Assembly: GCF_013415845.1 (NCBI RefSeq)
Contig: NZ_CP058907.1
Span: forward strand, 3,596,001 to 3,660,000
Reading direction: 5' to 3'
From: Rhodopseudomonas palustris
Lineage (GTDB): Bacteria > Pseudomonadota > Alphaproteobacteria > Rhizobiales > Xanthobacteraceae
DNA length: 64,000 nt
The notes under the pieces are model-generated. The model was not told where the DNA came from and ran no database searches. It saw nothing but the letters and a program-made list of their open reading frames with translations. Position numbers and translations under genes: made by a program. Shown one piece after another: positions 59,917 to 64,000 of the stretch; position 1 is the stretch's first letter, and every line of letters starts with the position of its first letter.

Positions 59917-61689
59917 TCAGGCGCGACGCGGCGCCACGAGCTCGGTCTCTGCCGGGGCGTGCGAGCCGGGACCGACGTCACGCATGCCTCCGCCATTGTA
60001 CACCACCACCAAGCGCTCGCCCTCCTCGGGCTGGCTGGCGGGGACGGCTTCCTCCACCACTGGCTCCCTGTGCACCGGAGCCACAGGCTCAGCCGAAACC
60101 TCATCGGCAAGCCGAGCCTCGACCTTGTCGCTGCTCTCTGCGGGCACCGGGATCGTCGCGATGATCGCCTGGTCATTGGTGGGCGCCGGATACGCTTCCT
60201 TCGCCTTCCGTAACGGCAGTCCCCATCGCCGTCTTGCCGTGGGATTCGATGGAGCTCGGGCCGCTTCAGGCGGCTCGAACCTCGGGAATATCGGAGTCAC
60301 CCGATCGTCCGCATGAGCTGGCTCGACCGGTGCGACAGCTTCCGGGATCACCCGCTCGCGCTCCGGCTCATCCTCCGCCAGCTTCCACGTCATCGACCGA
60401 GCAGCGACCCGCGCAGACTTGATCTGCGACTGGACGTTGATCGCGTACATGCTCGGCGGCGAGAAGAAGATCTTGGTGACCACCGGCACGATCTCGAGAA
60501 ACACCACGAACAGCCGGATCATCCAGGAGAACAGGGTGATCGCCTGGCCTTCCTGCGGATCGCTCTTCAAGGCCTGATACGCCGTCAGCCGAACCAGCGG
60601 ATCATTGCTGTCCTTCCTTTGCTGGACGAACGAGCCTTCCAGCGTGCGCTCGCGATAACGCTGAACCTTGGCCTCGCGCTGGCTTTCCAGCAGTTGCAGG
60701 TTCGCGCGCGCGGTGTCGACCTGCTTCTGGATCGCCGCGCGTTTGGCGGCGAAGTCCTGCTTCTGATCGTCGCGTTGCGCGAGGTCCGCCGCCATCCGTG
60801 CCGCCGCGTCGTTCTTAACCCGCTCGCGTCGCGCGACGATGTCGGACAGCTCCGCCTGGCGCGACTGCAGCAGCATCTCGGCGGCTTCCTTCTGCTTCTT
60901 GGCGAGTTCATAGCGCCGCCCGGCGCCGGCCCGCCCGCTATTGGTCGGGCGCAGCTTCTCGCCGAACTGCTCCGCGCTCATATCGAGCGACTGATCCCTG
61001 ATCGTCGCTTCCAGCTCTCGGACCTCGCCGCGGACGGTAGCTTCGCGTTCGGCCAGCGACTTCAACTCGCGGTCCACCTCGGGGTCCGCAGCGGTTGGGG
61101 TGTCGGAGGGAAGCGGTGCCTGCGCCAGCAACTCACGCTGATGCTGCTCGATGGCGGTCAGTTGGGCGCGGCTTTCCGCGATCTCGCGATCGAGCCCCGA
61201 TGCGTATTTGTCGATCTGCTCGTAGATCGGGCGATTGCCGGCAACACGGTCGCGATCGATCTTCTGGGAAATCGCATCGGAGAACAGCGCAAGCTCGAGA
61301 AACAGAGCGATGACCCAGGCCAGCCCGAGCGAGATGGCGAGACGCGCCGTGATGCGGACGAACTGCCACACCGAGCGCCTTAGCCCCTCCCCGACCTTCT
61401 TCGACTGATCGTCGTCCAGCCAGAACGCGCCTTGCACGAACCAGTCCGACTGAAACAGCGCGCGGTCGAACATCATCACGGTGAGTGCGATCACCACCGC
61501 AATCGAGGCTCGCAGCGGGGTCGAGCCGACGATATAGCCGAGCGCGTAGTAGGAGACGCCGAACACCACCAGGAACGACAGGCAGAGCGAAAAACCAATC
61601 TGCATCGCCCAGATACGGTCAGTCGGCGGGCAGCGGGCGATCAGCTCCCGGTCGACGCCGGCAATGAAATAAAGCAATCGTTGGAGCAT
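59917..61689 (-). CDS. DUF4407 membrane protein with long coiled coil
   Basis: The 590-residue protein has four membrane helices (about 30-53, 60-75, 113-135 and 403-425) around a large central coiled-coil region (about 145-385, many Glu/Arg/Gln heptads) and a long Pro/Glu/Ala-rich C-terminal tail (about 430-590). The arrangement matches the DUF4407 family of unknown function. It begins 185 nt from a perfect palindrome and stands alone, so it may be autonomously regulated. Membrane scaffold is the most I can infer. Confidence 0.85.
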   Translation of the reverse strand: MLQRLLYFIAGVDRELIARCPPTDRIWAMQIGFSLCLSFLVVFGVSYYALGYIVGSTPLRASIAVVIALTVMMFDRALFQSDWFVQGAFWLDDDQSKKVGEGLRRSVWQFVRITARLAISLGLAWVIALFLELALFSDAISQKIDRDRVAGNRPIYEQIDKYASGLDREIAESRAQLTAIEQHQRELLAQAPLPSDTPTAADPEVDRELKSLAEREATVRGEVRELEATIRDQSLDMSAEQFGEKLRPTNSGRAGAGRRYELAKKQKEAAEMLLQSRQAELSDIVARRERVKNDAAARMAADLAQRDDQKQDFAAKRAAIQKQVDTARANLQLLESQREAKVQRYRERTLEGSFVQQRKDSNDPLVRLTAYQALKSDPQEGQAITLFSWMIRLFVVFLEIVPVVTKIFFSPPSMYAINVQSQIKSARVAARSMTWKLAEDEPERERVIPEAVAPVEPAHADDRVTPIFPRFEPPEAARAPSNPTARRRWGLPLRKAKEAYPAPTNDQAIIATIPVPAESSDKVEARLADEVSAEPVAPVHREPVVEEAVPASQPEEGERLVVVYNGGGMRDVGPGSHAPAETELVAPRRA

Positions 61690-62036
61690 GGCTCACCCCT
61701 CTATGAACCAGATGCGGGCCGTTCACCGCCCACGCCCGGAGCGAGGATCGAACACCTTTTGGAGGCGACGGGCAACAAACTGATTAGTCAACGGTTAACC
61801 GATCCGGGAAAAAGCTGGTAAAAGAACACTTCGCTCGCAGGCCGAGCGGTATCATCAGTTATTTCGACGAGGTGCGTTGACATATATGTCAACGTAACCA
61901 CGGCCCCGACTAATTATTCAGAACAGATGCATGCTACGTCGAATCGTTCGACGGTCACCAAGACGTCACGGACGTCGCACGCGATACGCGATCAACGATC
62001 GAGGTCCAGCGGACCCAGGCCGGCAGACACGGCGAA
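61690..62036. other. Intergenic region with a regulatory palindrome
   Basis: 347 nt between the methyltransferase stop and the DUF4407 start. No gene seen. It contains a 20-bp perfect palindrome (next entry) and an AT-rich stretch (GACTAATTATTCAG) beside it. Confidence 0.5.
61875..61894. promoter_or_regulatory. Perfect 20-bp palindrome CGTTGACATATATGTCAACG
   Basis: CGTTGACATA and TATGTCAACG are exact inverted copies with no spacer; the arms contain the -35 consensus TTGACA on both strands. It lies 185 nt upstream of the DUF4407 start and 142 nt beyond the methyltransferase stop. It looks like an operator for a symmetric dimer, possibly covering a promoter. Confidence 0.65.
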
Positions 62037-62906
62037 TTATCGGGAAGCTGCCGTTTGCCGGCGGTCGGCGTCGAGCACGAAGAACAGACCCCAGTACGTA
62101 TCATTCAGGTCCGGCCGCAGCGGCACGCGGCTTGCGCGCTCGTGCACCGGCCATTTCGCCACGAACCGATATCCAATGGCTTCCATGCCTGCGATCGTGC
62201 CCGCCAGGCTGTGGAGCTTGCAGGCATGCACATAGCCGTCGCCCACTTGCGTGGTCACGATCGGATCCGTCTGAGAGAATGGCGTCCGGTTGACGACCAC
62301 AAGGCGCGGCAATTCGGGAAGCCGGCCTAGGATCACCGCAAGCTCGTCTTCGAAATAATGCAGCGCCCCGGAGACGATAAACAGATCGACCCCGGAGGCA
62401 TCTTCCATCCGCCGCGAAAACCCGACCCGCTGTTCGTTGCGTGATTTGGCGAACTGCAGCACGATTTCTTCCTTGTCGGGCAGATCGTGCACCATCCAGC
62501 GCAGCGTCGCAGGCAGCCGCAACTCGCGGTCGTAGGGATAGAACAGATTCCCGATCCCCCCGCCGAGATCGAACACCGTCGACAGGCCAGGCGCGTAGCC
62601 GGACAAATAGAACAAGACCGGATAATCGCTCTCTCGGGTGACGTCCGCGAACTGCTTGAGCTGGCTCACCACATCGGAGTGCTCGTGACCGGCCGGAATG
62701 AACCGCCGGATATACCTGGTCGCCGTGTCGATGTCTGGAAACGGCTGATAAACGCACAATAGCGCTCGCAACCAGCGCTCGATTCCGGGGCGGCTCGCCG
62801 CGGCGCGAATGAGCTGCGGGCCGTAGGGCAGTTTCGCCAGCGCCCGTAGGCCGATCGCCGCCGACGAGCCGATCGCGACACGCAATTTGTTGAGCCCCGG
62901 GACCAT
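62037..62906 (-). CDS. Putative methyltransferase, LIC12133/TIGR04325 type
   Basis: The 289-residue protein has a SAM-like glycine region TVFDLGGGIGNLFYPYD (about 110-126), LRWMVHDLPD (acid loop) and VDLFIVSGALHYFED (post-II motif), with the C-terminal WGLFFVLDADRR. This matches the TIGR04325 putative methyltransferase family that often occurs in surface-polysaccharide loci; substrate unknown. It may act with the GDP-mannose genes 2.4-6.2 kb away (inference). The ATG at 62906 has GGCAGC upstream, weak. Confidence 0.8.
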   Translation of the reverse strand: MVPGLNKLRVAIGSSAAIGLRALAKLPYGPQLIRAAASRPGIERWLRALLCVYQPFPDIDTATRYIRRFIPAGHEHSDVVSQLKQFADVTRESDYPVLFYLSGYAPGLSTVFDLGGGIGNLFYPYDRELRLPATLRWMVHDLPDKEEIVLQFAKSRNEQRVGFSRRMEDASGVDLFIVSGALHYFEDELAVILGRLPELPRLVVVNRTPFSQTDPIVTTQVGDGYVHACKLHSLAGTIAGMEAIGYRFVAKWPVHERASRVPLRPDLNDTYWGLFFVLDADRRQTAASR

Positions 62907-63727
62907 GCTGCCCTTCCAAGCTATTGCCTGCTGACCTGTCTATCAGACTGTTCGGCGATGTCCGAACTGATACCGACTTCGGCCCTCGCTCACAAATGGC
63001 GGCAGGTCGTCCACCGCCTCCAGATCGGCAGCGCGCTCATGATCGATCTCATCACAAGTGAGGCGCGATCGACCAAGCGAGTCGTCGCGATTGCCGCGCC
63101 CGACGCCCGCTGCAGGTCGACGCATCCGCCGAGGTGTACGGCTCCGTCGGCGTCCCTCCTCGGGTCGTTCAGGCTTACCCCGCAAGCCAAAGGACAGACC
63201 AGACGCCCGCTTCAGCAACGGGTTCGATGAGCCGTTTGTCTGATGCCCGACGGGCAATCATGCCAGCCGTCAAACCATGATGAGATGCGGAGACTCTTAG
63301 CCAATCCCGAAGGTATTTATTAACGTTATGCCTTTTCCAATGTGGATCGCGGCGCGCGCGCCCTGCCCTTGGCCGGGTTAACCTCGCACAATGATCTCGA
63401 CGCCCAGCGAGCCATCCGGGGGGCTGGAAATCAGGGGGGAACGACCGGCAAACGCTCGCCGTGAATGAGGCGCAGAAAGCACTCACACAACCACCAGCTG
63501 CAGCCTATCTTGAGCAATCGCTGGGCTGTTGGGCAATGCGCATCGATCGACGGGGCGCTGGACGAAAGCGAAAATGGCAAAATTCGGCCACGACGTGACC
63601 GAATTTGCACGGGAATCTGGTCAGACTGCCGGTGGGGACTCCGGCAGCTCGGTAGAAGCCTGCGGGGCAGTCTGGCGGGCACTACGGAGCGACAGAGTCT
63701 GATCGTAAGGGGAGCGCGCGGGGACAC
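62907..63727. other. Long intergenic region before the last gene
   Basis: 821 nt with no supported gene. A 90-codon plus-strand frame at 62958-63227 (MSELIPTSALAHKWRQ...) starts plausibly but becomes low-complexity after residue 45, so it may be a decayed remnant. A 185-codon minus-strand frame over 63431-63988 lacks features and is antisense to the partial gene at 63728. No repeat or RNA gene recognised. Confidence 0.35.
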
Positions 63728-64000
63728 GTGACGATCGAGGATCTGCTGCGGCAAGGGGCGATACGACGGATCGAGGTGGATCTCGGAGCAGGCGCGCAGC
63801 CGGCCCGGCTGCTGTATGGCACCCCAAATTTCATCGAATGGCTTGAGAACTTGCTGGGGGGGGCGGAGCCTGACCAACGGCTCGGCGAAGCGACCCCCGC
63901 CGAACAAGTCGATGCGCTGTTCTACGCCTATATTTCCGGACGGCCTTTGGTTTATGTCCGTCAATTCAGGATGATACGCGTCGAGCAAAGCGCCGTATGG
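63728..64000 (+). CDS. Hypothetical protein, N-terminal part (runs off window)
   Basis: From the GTG at 63728 the frame runs 91 codons to the window edge: VTIEDLLRQGAIRRIEVDLGAG ... LLYGTPNFIEWLENLLGG ... DALFYAYISGRPLVYVRQFRMIRVEQ. The frame is closed at 63653-63655 and no ATG lies between, so GTG is the most likely start (GGGGA lies 3 nt before it). The regular amphipathic pattern indicates a real protein, but no family was recognised from this part. Confidence 0.6.
   Translation, partial: MTIEDLLRQGAIRRIEVDLGAGAQPARLLYGTPNFIEWLENLLGGAEPDQRLGEATPAEQVDALFYAYISGRPLVYVRQFRMIRVEQSAVW

Noticed and set aside
63431..63988. 185-codon minus-strand frame at the right end
   Set aside because: Low-complexity Arg/Pro/Leu product with no motif; the plus-strand frame from 63728 looks better.

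Overview
The window is high-GC DNA from an alphaproteobacterium of the Bradyrhizobium/Rhodopseudomonas family (Nitrobacteraceae). The signs are the tuf - tRNA-Trp - secE - nusG - rplK - rplA order, a copper nitrite reductase, several alphaproteobacterial small-protein families, and GTCAT...ATGAC intergenic palindromic repeats of three sequence types. A Rhodopseudomonas palustris-like phototroph fits best; this is inference from gene content, not from a database search. No phage, insertion sequence or CRISPR array was seen.

Layout. 1-2620: end of a 2-hydroxyacid dehydrogenase gene, then the translation/secretion genes rplA, rplK, nusG, secE. 2949-11252: a one-direction haem/iron uptake and surface-signalling locus (ECF sigma factor, FecR-like anti-sigma, giant TonB-dependent receptor, haem oxygenase, ExbB, ExbD, TonB) sitting between secE and tRNA-Trp. 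11605-13296: tRNA-Trp, a secreted Cys-rich protein, tuf. 13482-21172: serine beta-lactamase-fold hydrolase, two SDR dehydrogenases, a histidine phosphatase, an APH-type kinase next to an acyl-CoA dehydrogenase (a pair resembling the 4-hydroxyacyl-CoA pathway), and a TetR regulator with a clear operator. 21202-23339: a divergent Nramp-type transporter behind a structured leader with a short upstream ORF. 23665-29015: a complete branched-chain/organic-acid ABC importer (livFGMH plus binding protein). 29465-37102: lipase-like hydrolase, acyl-CoA ligase, TetR repressor and a divergent beta-oxidation-like operon (thiolase-like protein, two MaoC hydratases, SDR, enoyl-CoA hydratase).

37366-49219: nirK, exonuclease III, tRNA-Gly, then a stress block: ferritin-like DUF892, DUF4142, large catalase, GlgX, a transglutaminase-like protein, a 70-residue protein, an HtrA-type protease and a site-2 protease. 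Six of these transcription units are preceded by GGAAC-N16-(C/G)(A/G)TT, which resembles the general-stress sigma factor EcfG promoter, so this block may be a clustered stress regulon. 49320-56575: three small Cys-rich proteins, a CheB-CheR-PAS-HWE kinase fusion, a Crp-family regulator with DUF6894, and a decayed partial copy of the site-2 protease gene. 56702-64000: GDP-mannose synthesis (phosphomannomutase, ManC), a DUF4407 membrane coiled-coil protein, a 20-bp perfect palindrome, a putative methyltransferase and the start of an unknown gene.

The most notable items are the TonB-dependent receptor carrying a second, Omp25-like barrel at its C-terminus; the cluster of EcfG-like promoters; the leader with an upstream ORF before the Nramp-like transporter with altered metal-site motifs; and the kinase/dehydrogenase pair.
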